This document shows positions 38,141 through 47,102 of a stretch of 64,000 bases of DNA, one piece after another. This DNA comes from Paenibacillus xylanexedens (GTDB lineage Bacteria; Bacillota; Bacilli; Paenibacillales; Paenibacillaceae). The DNA lies in assembly GCF_017874615.1 (NCBI RefSeq), contig NZ_JAGIKV010000006.1:270477-334476 (forward strand), given 5' to 3'. Within the stretch, counting starts at the first letter, position 1. Every line of letters begins with the position of its first letter. The notes below the pieces were generated by a model. That model saw nothing but the letters and a program-made list of their open reading frames with translations. It was not told the origin of the DNA and did not search any database. The position numbers were made by a program, and so were the translations under genes.

Positions 38141-39379
38141 CTACGGATTTACCGGAATGACATCAATTACCGTATTCGTTTCGCCATCGATCACAGAAAC
38201 CGTATTATCATCTTGATTGCTTATATAAACTCGATTGGTTAACGGATTGGCGCCCGCTCCGTTTGGATTAATCCCGACCGGAACAGTAGCAATCACCGTA
38301 TTCGTTAATCCACTAATTACTGAAACATTATCCGTATCTCGATTAGGCACGTAAATGGCGTTTGTGGAGGTATTAACCGCTACTGCAGCTGGCGTAACGC
38401 CGACTGGAATGGTATCAATTACGGTATTCGTCAATCCATCAATAACGGAAACCGTATTACTGGTAAAATTCGATACATAAATACGGTTGGTGGCTGGATT
38501 GACACCTACACGGAATGGATTGACCTGAACGGGTATCGTAGCAATCACCGTATTGGTTACTCCATCGATTACAGACACTGTATCAGAATTAAAATTAACT
38601 GCATATATCCGATTGGTTAAGGAATTGACGCCTATACCCGTTAAAAAATTGAGTCCAGGAATAGTGATCGCATCAATCACCGTGTTGGTTAAGCCATCAA
38701 TAACGGTTACATCTTCAGTTGTGTCCAATGAATTAAAATTTGCCGTATAAATAGCATTGGTCGCTATATCTACCCCTACGTCACTTGGCTCACTCCCAAC
38801 CGGAACAGAAGCAATCACTGCGTTGGTTAAACTATTAATGACGGAAATGGTATTGCTGCCTCTGTTTGCGACATAAACACGACTCGTTAATGGATTGACA
38901 TCAATCCCTGCAGGATTCGTCCCCACAGGAATGGTAGCAATCACCGTATTCGTAGCGCCATTAATGACGGAAACATCGTTACTATTAAAATTGGCTACAT
39001 ATATGCGGTTGACTGACGTATTATCCCCCTCTATTTCAAGTTCGGAAGAAACTATTCGATGTGCCGCAACAAGCTGGCCGGTTTCATTTTTGCCCCATAC
39101 GGAAATCTCCGTCTGCTCTATAGCTGCACCTTCAACTGTAAAGACAAACTCAAACGCATCAAGATTGGCAAAATAAGTTCTTGTCACTACCTGATCCGGA
39201 TCAATTGAAATCTGCTCGCTGACATATAAAGTCCTCGTAGTGGTCAAATTATACCCTTGTATCAAAACAACGGATCCATCCAGAGAATTTCTGTTATCAA
39301 TTTTAACTGTAACTTGTTGTGTTGGCCTTACATCACTGACAGCATTATTCTCGATAGGTCCGGTTGACAGAATGGCCAT
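38141..39379 (-). CDS. YVTN-family seven-bladed beta-propeller protein
   Basis: 412 residues. A roughly 110-residue beta-rich N-terminal domain precedes seven repeats of about 42 residues, each with NTVSVIDGLTNTVIATIPVG-like cores followed by N-P-x-T-N-R-I-Y-V-x-N. Seven blades would close one propeller. There is no signal peptide, sorting motif or membrane helix, so export by the usual route is not evident. ATG 39379 has AAGGAG 8-9 nt before it; the ATG at 39397 overlaps that site. The role is unknown; relatives are surface or spore-associated proteins. Confidence 0.85.
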   Translation of the reverse strand: MAILSTGPIENNAVSDVRPTQQVTVKIDNRNSLDGSVVLIQGYNLTTTRTLYVSEQISIDPDQVVTRTYFANLDAFEFVFTVEGAAIEQTEISVWGKNETGQLVAAHRIVSSELEIEGDNTSVNRIYVANFNSNDVSVINGATNTVIATIPVGTNPAGIDVNPLTSRVYVANRGSNTISVINSLTNAVIASVPVGSEPSDVGVDIATNAIYTANFNSLDTTEDVTVIDGLTNTVIDAITIPGLNFLTGIGVNSLTNRIYAVNFNSDTVSVIDGVTNTVIATIPVQVNPFRVGVNPATNRIYVSNFTSNTVSVIDGLTNTVIDTIPVGVTPAAVAVNTSTNAIYVPNRDTDNVSVISGLTNTVIATVPVGINPNGAGANPLTNRVYISNQDDNTVSVIDGETNTVIDVIPVNP

Positions 39380-39456
39380 TTCGATTCTCTCCTTCATTTA
39401 GATGTTATGGTTTGATTACAACCCTTTTGTGAAAATATAAATTGATCTGTTTAAAC

Positions 39457-39491
39457 CAAAAAAAGACCCTGCAATAATATATGCAGGGTCT
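39457..39491. terminator. Terminator between the HAD and propeller genes
   Basis: AGACCCTGCA (39464-39473) and TGCAGGGTCT (39482-39491) form a 10-bp stem. Seven T residues follow on the minus strand, ending the Cof-type HAD transcript. Confidence 0.85.
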
Positions 39492-39556
39492 AAAATAAGG
39501 TTTGGGACAAAGGGTGTACGTATTACCCGTTTTTATCTCTCACCTTGTCTTCTGTA

Positions 39557-40414
39557 TCAAGTGATCAATCCATACTTCACAAAACTATGATACAATCCAT
39601 CTTCCTCGACTGTTCCAGTAATATCATCTGCAATGGCTTTCAGACCTGGCTTTGCATTACCCATGGCAATTCCGATGTTACAAAATTCCAACATCTCTGC
39701 ATCATTCATGCCATCACCGATGGCAAATGTATCTTCTTGGGACATGCCCAGATGCTTCAGCAGATCGGCGATCGCAATGGCTTTGTGAATGCCAGGGATC
39801 ATCAGTTCACCACTTCCTTCACCAAAGATTGGCACGGTGCACTGAATGACTTCGAATTTCCCTTCAAACTCTTGCTTGATCCGCTCAAACGGGATGGCTG
39901 AGCTCTCCAAGAAACATACTTTGTTCACATCATCCTTGTACAGGTCAGCCTCACCATACGTTAATCCGGCAATAAACGGGTGCGGTTTCAGCTCCTTCTT
40001 CTCTCTGGCTACAGGGTCATTCTCCACATCACCATAGATACGGCGTTCCAGGTGAGGTTGAAGATTGCTACTCGCATACAATGCCGAATTGGATTCAAGG
40101 TAGAAGTCAATGCCATTTTCATTGAAGAAATCGACCATATGTCGAACATCTTCCGCTGTCACCCTTTTGTGATATAACACGTCCTTACCCAACTCCACAT
40201 AACCCCCACCTGCACCAATCAGACCATCGAATCCGACATCCCAGATGGAATCATAAATTTCTGCTTTGGATCGGCCTGTACATAAATAGAGCAGATGTCC
40301 GTTCTCTCTAGCCTGTTTACAAGCCTTCTGTGCTGACAACGGAATGTTTCCGTCATCATCTACCAATGTCCCATCAATATCAATAAAAACAATTTTCCGC
40401 TTCGTTTCGTTCAT
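39557..40414 (-). CDS. Cof-type HAD-IIB sugar/nucleotide phosphatase
   Basis: 285 residues. Motif I is VFIDIDGTLVDDDG, motif II lies in LYLCTGRSKAEI, motif III is the Lys near GIHKAIAI, and motif IV is FAIGDGMNDAEML. The large C2B cap between motifs II and III marks the Cof subfamily, which dephosphorylates sugar phosphates, FMN or PLP. ATG 40414 begins MNETKRKIVF; an ATG at 40432 is in frame but has no ribosome site. It is monocistronic, bounded by a terminator. Confidence 0.87.
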   Translation of the reverse strand: MNETKRKIVFIDIDGTLVDDDGNIPLSAQKACKQARENGHLLYLCTGRSKAEIYDSIWDVGFDGLIGAGGGYVELGKDVLYHKRVTAEDVRHMVDFFNENGIDFYLESNSALYASSNLQPHLERRIYGDVENDPVAREKKELKPHPFIAGLTYGEADLYKDDVNKVCFLESSAIPFERIKQEFEGKFEVIQCTVPIFGEGSGELMIPGIHKAIAIADLLKHLGMSQEDTFAIGDGMNDAEMLEFCNIGIAMGNAKPGLKAIADDITGTVEEDGLYHSFVKYGLIT

Positions 40415-40530
40415 CTGCCTAGCCCCCATCATGTATCTCGTATATGTCTATGTTGTTGTATACAAGAGTTATAGTATCATCAATCAATTTTTCCAAAATG
40501 TGGTCAGAATTTCGGTTCCGTTTCCAATGG

Positions 40531-41061
40531 TCACTTACATCCTGACTTGTCCATATGTACGGTTTGCCAGTCATCATTCTGCTCAGCAATAAACGTAAAC
40601 CCTTGACGTTTCCAGAAATCTACGGCTCCTGGCAAGAAGCGATGTGTATGCAAATACAGCGTCGTATAGTGCATATCCTTTACCACGTTCTCCAGTTCGT
40701 TCATTAGCATCGAACCAATGCCAAACCTACGATACGCGGGATCTACATAACATTTTACTATTTCGGCTGCAGACTGAGCTTCATATCGTCCTTCCACGGC
40801 TTCAATTCGTCCATCATATGGTAATATCCCAATAGAACCGACGATGCCCGCATCCTCCATCATTGCAACAAGAAAGATCGAACCATCGGAGTGCAGATAA
40901 TGTTCTCTGAACTGCTCGAAGTCTACAGGCAATTTCGTATGATCCATCATCGGAAACACTTCTCTACGTACACGCATGGCAAAATCAATAGCATCATGAA
41001 TCTGGTGCGCCTGAACTGGTGTGACTGTCGGTATACTCTGAAGTTGTGTCAATAAATCCAC
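40531..41061 (-). CDS. GNAT family N-acetyltransferase
   Basis: 176 residues. Acetyl-CoA-binding motif A is visible as CYVDPAYRRFGIGSMLMNEL (about residues 104-123), followed by the late GNAT element WKRQGF. The start is GTG at 41061 with AGAGGATAAGGA upstream; an overlapping ATG at 41063 is out of frame. The substrate cannot be told from sequence. Confidence 0.84.
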   Translation of the reverse strand: MDLLTQLQSIPTVTPVQAHQIHDAIDFAMRVRREVFPMMDHTKLPVDFEQFREHYLHSDGSIFLVAMMEDAGIVGSIGILPYDGRIEAVEGRYEAQSAAEIVKCYVDPAYRRFGIGSMLMNELENVVKDMHYTTLYLHTHRFLPGAVDFWKRQGFTFIAEQNDDWQTVHMDKSGCK

Positions 41062-41272
41062 ATTCCTTATCCTCTGTATTAGGAGCTACTTCTTGGCCCT
41101 TCCTTAAATCTTGTTCATGCCAGATCGGCTCTCTTCATCTCATCTTACCGAACTTATCCCTTCCTATCAACCTATCTACACTACTAACCAAATTGAAAGA
41201 GTGCCCGCGCAGTCTGACAGAGTTCGCATACGATAAGGCGTGTCACAATCCATATTGGAGGGAGAAACGCTC

Positions 41273-42430
41273 ATGTGGTTATGGTTAGGTGTTTTTGCTT
41301 TCATTTTGCTAGTAATCGGGTTCGTGTACCGTTATCTGGACCAACGTGCCGAGAGCAAGTTTCACCCTCACGCTCCCAAGCAGCTCTTAGTCAAATTCAA
41401 GGAAGGTACAACCGAGGATGAGATGCACACCCTTCACAAAAAAGGGAGATGTAAAGTTGCTGAGACCTATGCAGATTTAGGATGGTACCGCATGGAATCC
41501 CGCAAAAAAATGCACCGGATGCTAAAACATTACAAAGATCATGAGCTTATTGAACATGCAGAGCCGAATTACCTCGTTGAGGCATCCTTCACTCCTAATG
41601 ACCCTTTCTTTCCTTATCAGTATAACCTGTCCAAAATCAATGCACCCGCTGCATGGGATATTACTCAGAGTAACAACTCTGTCAAAATCGCCATTATCGA
41701 TACCGGTGTGCAGCTGAACCATCCAGAATTGGCCTCCAAGCTCCTTCCCGGTTATGATTATGTTGATTATGATAACATCCCTGAGGACGGGAACGGCCAC
41801 GGCACCCATGTAGCCGGGATCGCTGCCTCCGTTACCAACAATGGAGTGGGCATCGCAGGCGCTGCACCGCTCGCATCCATCGTTCCGCTCCGGGTACTGG
41901 ATAACAACGGGCAAGGAACGATAGGTAATGTCGGTAACGGGCTTGTCTTTGCTGCCAATAACGGTGTACAGGTTGTTAACCTGAGCCTTGGAGGGCCAAT
42001 GGGAAATGCTTTCCTTCAAGCTGCCGTACAGTATGCTTGGGAGCGTGGAGCTGTGATTATTGCCGCAGCTGGTAACGATAACACTTCATTCCCAATTGTA
42101 CCCGCATCGTATCCCAATGTGATTGCCGTCGCTTCAACCAACCCTTCCGATCTCAAATCCAATTTCTCCAACTATGGTTCTTGGGTGGATATGGCTGCAC
42201 CGGGTGATACCATTCTATCCACATATCTGGGTGGTTCCTATGCCTACCTTAGCGGCACGTCCATGGCTGCCCCTCATGTGGCTGGAGTAGCTGCACTTCT
42301 CGCTGCACAAGGGAAAACAAATGCTCAGATTCGAGATGCGCTGTGTTTCGCTTCTGATCCGGTATCAGGCTCCGGGATCTACTGGACATATGGTCGACTG
42401 AATGCTTATCAGAGCTTGCAGGTGCCATAA
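41273..42430 (+). CDS. Membrane-anchored S8 subtilisin-like serine protease
   Basis: 385 residues. A hydrophobic N-terminal segment (LWLGVFAFILLVIGFVY) without a clear cleavage site suggests a signal anchor. A prodomain (about residues 37-105, fervidolysin/thermitase type) follows. The catalytic triad is complete: Asp143 (IIDTGV), His176 (GHGTHVAG), Ser330 (SGTSMAAPH), with the oxyanion Asn in AAAGNDN. ATG 41273 has GGAGGGAG 8 nt upstream, better than the start at 41240. It probably acts at the outer face of the membrane or autoprocesses. Confidence 0.9.
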   Translation: MWLWLGVFAFILLVIGFVYRYLDQRAESKFHPHAPKQLLVKFKEGTTEDEMHTLHKKGRCKVAETYADLGWYRMESRKKMHRMLKHYKDHELIEHAEPNYLVEASFTPNDPFFPYQYNLSKINAPAAWDITQSNNSVKIAIIDTGVQLNHPELASKLLPGYDYVDYDNIPEDGNGHGTHVAGIAASVTNNGVGIAGAAPLASIVPLRVLDNNGQGTIGNVGNGLVFAANNGVQVVNLSLGGPMGNAFLQAAVQYAWERGAVIIAAAGNDNTSFPIVPASYPNVIAVASTNPSDLKSNFSNYGSWVDMAAPGDTILSTYLGGSYAYLSGTSMAAPHVAGVAALLAAQGKTNAQIRDALCFASDPVSGSGIYWTYGRLNAYQSLQVP

Positions 42431-42496
42431 TACACCCACCTACTATCGCTCATGATTGCACACAGGGCATATCCTTTCCATTTTTCACAAATATAA

Positions 42497-42533
42497 AACG
42501 AAGAGGCATCTGTAAGTAAGATGCCCCTTCGTT
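42497..42533. terminator. Bidirectional terminator between the subtilase and Rid genes
   Basis: AACGAAGAGGCATCT pairs with AGATGCCCCTTCGTT with one mismatch across a seven-base loop. It lies between two convergent stop codons. Confidence 0.75.
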
Positions 42534-42553
42534 TGGTTAAAAAGTATTCGATG

Positions 42554-42952
42554 TTACACTTTTGCTGCCCAAAGCTCTATTTCAATTTTTATCTCTGGTA
42601 GACCTAACGCCGTAATGTATCCAATCGTCATTGCAGGATAATCCGTACTAAATAATTGTCCCCACTCGGCATATAAGAAATCCCAATCGATTTTCTCGGT
42701 TGCCCATACGTTCACTTTGATAATATGTTCAGCATCTAAGCGCTCAGATTCGAGCACTGTTTTAATATTATTAAATGTATTAGTGACTTGCTCATTCAGA
42801 CTCTCTGGAAAGAGTCCATTATGATCTGCTCCAATTTGACCCGAAGTCACAAATAACTCTGCATTCCTCGGGATTCTTGTAATATGCGTGTACTGACCTA
42901 CAGGAGCTGGCATATTTTCTGGATTTGTTCTAGTAATTTTGTCAATATTCAT
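42554..42952 (-). CDS. Rid (YjgF/YER057c/UK114) family protein lacking the catalytic Arg
   Basis: 132 residues with the Rid fold: LFVTSGQIG near residue 33, VNVWAT near 80, and the closing LPEIKIEIELWA. In enamine/imine deaminases the YPAR motif before the last strands supplies an Arg. Here it reads YPAMT with Met108, so RidA-type deamination is unlikely. It may belong to another Rid subfamily. GAGG is 9 nt upstream of the ATG. The gap from 42953 to 43266 holds a possible 21-codon gene and a terminator. Confidence 0.82.
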   Translation of the reverse strand: MNIDKITRTNPENMPAPVGQYTHITRIPRNAELFVTSGQIGADHNGLFPESLNEQVTNTFNNIKTVLESERLDAEHIIKVNVWATEKIDWDFLYAEWGQLFSTDYPAMTIGYITALGLPEIKIEIELWAAKV

Positions 42953-43040
42953 CTGGATTACCTCATCATTCTTAAGATTTTTCTGCGTTATTTCCTAGTT
43001 TTCTTCCGATTTTGGGCAGACTTCACCCTTGAAATAGATT

Positions 43041-43106
43041 CTAGAAAAAGACAGCAGTGGAGTATCCATATCCCGAAGATATAAACGCAAGTGATTTTTT
43101 CTTCAT
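43041..43106 (-). CDS. Possible 21-residue peptide
   Basis: Reads MKKKSLAFISSGYGYSTAVF then F. AAGGGAGGAG lies 7 nt upstream of the ATG, one of the best ribosome sites nearby. Length and composition do not match any family I know. It could be a leader peptide or a remnant. Confidence 0.3.
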   Translation of the reverse strand: MKKKSLAFISSGYGYSTAVFF

Positions 43107-43200
43107 GAGTGGATGCTCCTCCCTTCTTAAGTGACAAGATTCTCTTCATTTCTTTATTATATCTGAAAGCCACATCAAGGGTCAAATTCATCCCCTCATA

Positions 43201-43240
43201 AACAAAGAGCAATCCCGTAATAACGAGACTGCTCTTTGTT
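43201..43240. terminator. Terminator after the first 6-phospho-beta-glucosidase gene
   Basis: AACAAAGAGCA (43201-43211) and TGCTCTTTGTT (43230-43240) form the base of a long stem, with partial pairing inside. It lies 27 nt beyond the GH1 stop on the minus strand. Confidence 0.7.
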
Positions 43241-43266
43241 TATTCTATAGCGTTGGACACCTTGTA

Positions 43267-44733
<1,467 letters not shown>

Positions 44734-44743
44734 TTAGTTTCAA

Positions 44744-46657
44744 TTAGCTTAATACCGTGATCAATTTATCTTTCTCATGAACGGATGCATCTTTTGTTCC
44801 TACAACGTCCAGATAATTTGAAGTATTAGTAACAATGATCGGTGTAACCGTCTCATACCCTGCATCCTTAATGGCTTGCAGATCAAACTCAACAATAAGG
44901 TCACCTGCGTTAACACGGTCTCCATCCTTCACATGGGTTGTAAAATGTTGACCTTTCAGCTTGACCGTATCCTGTCCAATATGGATCAGCATCTCTACAC
45001 CATCATCGCTTACCAGACCAATGGCGTGTTTGGTACGATATACGGTTTGAACAACACCTGTGATTGGAGATACCACTCTACCACTGGTTGGACGAATTGC
45101 AATCCCTTTACCCATGTGCTCACCTGCAAACGTTACGTCATTAATTTCATTCAGTGCAACAACTTCACCAGCCATTGGGCTGACAATTTCGTATCTGCTG
45201 TTCGGATTTGGATCAAGTACTGGTGCTGGAGCTGGTGTAGCTTCCACTTTGTCTTTGAATCCAACCACGTATGTCAGAATAAAACCAAGGATGAACGCGA
45301 TACCACATGCAACCAGAGCCATATAGAATCCGGAATCAACGCCTGTTGCCTTATTAATGAAGCTTGGGAAACCGAACACACCCAGTCCACCAAAGATGTA
45401 TAATTTTGAACCGGCCAATCCCAAGATACCACCACCGATACCACCTGCAATACAGCTCATGATAAACGGTTTTTTCAGTGGAAGTGTCAGACCGTAAATT
45501 GCTGGCTCGGTTACACCGAAGATCCCAGAGATGAAGGCCGGAATACCTAAAGATTTCAATTTCGTATTTTTGGTTTTCAGTATAACCGCAAGTACAGCAC
45601 CGATTTGGGCAAAGGAGGCAGCGAAAGACATGGCAATTACCGGATCAGCTCCAGAAGTACTCAAGTTAAGAAGCATGACTGGCACGAGTCCCCAGTGGAG
45701 CCCAAACAGTACAAACACTTGCCACAAACCACCGATAATCAAACCTGTAACAACTGGACTTAAATCGTAGATGCCAGTTGCTCCTGCACCAATCAACTGT
45801 CCTGCCCAAGTGGATACTGGACCAATCAGAATGAATGTTGCCGGAACGATAACGAGCAAAGTAAAGAATGGAACAAGGAACGTGCTAACAACTTTAGGAA
45901 TAATATTTTTAAAGAATCTTTCAATTTTAACAGCGAAGAATGTAGCAATAATGATTGGAATAACCGATGTTGAATAGCTCATCAGAATAACTGGAATACC
46001 CAGGAACGTAATGTGAATCGGTGATTCAATTAACGTACCCGCAAACAGGGTGTACAATGGATCTCCAGCAGTCAGGCCGGACAGCGTAGGATAAACTAAT
46101 GAAGCACCTATCGCCATACCCAGGAACGGTGAACCGCCAAATTTCTTGATTGCCGTGTAACCAAGGAAGATCGGGAAGAAGTAGAACAGACAGTCACCCG
46201 TTGCATTCAACAGTTGGTACGTTCCAGAAGTGTCTGTAATCCATCCAAAGGATAAAAACATGGCCGTGAAACCTTTGATCATACCTGTGGCAGCCAGCAA
46301 ACCAAGTAGTGGTGTGAACACACCGGAGATCATGTCGATAAATCGGCTGAACAACCCTACTTTTTTGCCTGAGTTATCCGTTTCCTCTTCAACTTGTCCT
46401 TCACTTGGGAAATTCCCTACTTTAACAACTGCTTTATATACATCCGGCACTTCGTTGCCGATAACAACTTGATATTGTCCACCACTTTGCATGACGGTAA
46501 TAACACCTGGCAGATTTTTAAGTTCTTCCGTTTTGGCTACGCTTTCATTTTTTAGTTTAAACCGCAGTCTTGTTACGCAATGGAATACACTGTTTACGTT
46601 CTCGCGACCACCTACACGTGACAGAATGTCCTTAGCTAATTGATCGTAGTTGCTCAT
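44744..46657 (-). CDS. Beta-glucoside PTS transporter EIIBCA (first copy)
   Basis: 637 residues with fused domains. EIIB has phosphocysteine Cys27 in FHCVTRLRF; EIIC is a long polytopic part with GVTEPAIYGLTLPLKKPF; EIIA has MLIHIGQDTVKL with the phospho-His near 556. The layout matches BglF/BglP, which import and phosphorylate aryl-beta-glucosides or cellobiose. GAGAGGGAG precedes the ATG. Its 280-nt leader carries a promoter, a cre-like site and two RAT elements. It is co-transcribed with the downstream GH1 gene. Confidence 0.92.
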   Translation of the reverse strand: MSNYDQLAKDILSRVGGRENVNSVFHCVTRLRFKLKNESVAKTEELKNLPGVITVMQSGGQYQVVIGNEVPDVYKAVVKVGNFPSEGQVEEETDNSGKKVGLFSRFIDMISGVFTPLLGLLAATGMIKGFTAMFLSFGWITDTSGTYQLLNATGDCLFYFFPIFLGYTAIKKFGGSPFLGMAIGASLVYPTLSGLTAGDPLYTLFAGTLIESPIHITFLGIPVILMSYSTSVIPIIIATFFAVKIERFFKNIIPKVVSTFLVPFFTLLVIVPATFILIGPVSTWAGQLIGAGATGIYDLSPVVTGLIIGGLWQVFVLFGLHWGLVPVMLLNLSTSGADPVIAMSFAASFAQIGAVLAVILKTKNTKLKSLGIPAFISGIFGVTEPAIYGLTLPLKKPFIMSCIAGGIGGGILGLAGSKLYIFGGLGVFGFPSFINKATGVDSGFYMALVACGIAFILGFILTYVVGFKDKVEATPAPAPVLDPNPNSRYEIVSPMAGEVVALNEINDVTFAGEHMGKGIAIRPTSGRVVSPITGVVQTVYRTKHAIGLVSDDGVEMLIHIGQDTVKLKGQHFTTHVKDGDRVNAGDLIVEFDLQAIKDAGYETVTPIIVTNTSNYLDVVGTKDASVHEKDKLITVLS

Positions 46658-46701
46658 TGTAATTCTCCCTCTCTAAGTAGACTCCCCATGACTTTTGAAA
46701 C

Positions 46702-46781
46702 AAATAAAACCTGAACCACTGAACATACACAACATACCGGATCGTCCGGAAATCAGTCGTGTTATTCAGCAATTCAGGTTT
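46702..46781 (-). terminator. Antitermination-controlled terminator before the first PTS gene
   Basis: ACCTGAA (46780-46774 on the minus strand) pairs with TTCAGGT further down, TGAA/TTCA extends the stem, and TTTTATTTG follows. The upper strand overlaps the RAT at 46773-46802, the usual LicT/BglG switch. Confidence 0.8.
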
Positions 46782-46802
46782 TGCCCTTAACGGTTGCAAC
46801 CC
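46773..46802 (-). promoter_or_regulatory. RAT antiterminator element, second in the PTS leader (type B)
   Basis: The minus strand begins GGGTTGCAACC and ends GGGCAAAACCTGAA, matching the RAT pattern bound by LicT/BglG proteins. The 3' part overlaps the terminator stem. Confidence 0.75.
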
Positions 46803-46884
46803 TGTAAGGCTGTACACATTGGTATTTAATTATTTGGATAACGAAAGTAAGTTACATTCCATACCCTCTGAACTGAGGATGGTC

Positions 46885-46913
46885 GGCATTGCCTGATTGA
46901 ACAGTTACAATCC
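46885..46913 (-). promoter_or_regulatory. RAT antiterminator element, first in the PTS leader (type A)
   Basis: The minus strand reads GGATTGTAACTG, then AATCAGGCAATGCC. It sits right after the promoter. A hairpin at 46859-46882 (CCAT/ATGG, CCTC/GAGG) follows but lacks a T-run. A leader with two RATs of different sequence is unusual. Confidence 0.7.
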
Positions 46914-46919
46914 GATTGA

Positions 46920-46933
46920 TGTATGCGCTTACT
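46920..46933 (-). promoter_or_regulatory. cre-like site (CcpA) at the transcription start
   Basis: AGTAAGCGCATACA matches the consensus TGWAANCGNTNWCA at 12 of 14 positions. It lies just downstream of the -10 box, where CcpA binding would block transcription. Confidence 0.55.
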
Positions 46934-46943
46934 TCTTGAACTC

Positions 46944-46972
46944 ATCATAGTACATCTGAACTACGTTTGCAA
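46944..46972 (-). promoter_or_regulatory. Promoter of the first PTS-GH1 operon
   Basis: On the minus strand TTGCAA (46972-46967), 17 nt, then TATGAT (46949-46944). The cre-like site and the RATs follow directly. So this operon has its own promoter even though the second PTS gene lies upstream in the same direction. Confidence 0.65.
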
Positions 46973-47019
46973 CACTTATTTTTATTAATTTCACAAATAC
47001 ATTTTAGTGGCTGAAAATG

Positions 47020-47057
47020 AAAAAAAGAGACCACTTCGAAAACATCAAAGTGGTCCC
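47020..47057 (-). terminator. Terminator after the second PTS gene
   Basis: GGGACCACTT (47057-47048) and AAGTGGTCTC (47036-47027) pair on the minus strand, then seven T residues. It separates the licT-PTS unit from the next operon. Confidence 0.85.
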
Positions 47058-47102
47058 TATAAAGCTAATGTTCAGATTAATAAAATACGCATTATAGCAG
47101 AA

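Noticed and set aside
42988..43212. 74-codon frame on the minus strand before the Rid gene
   Set aside because: No ribosome site, Cys/Lys-rich, and it runs into the terminator. The 21-codon frame in the same place has better start signals.
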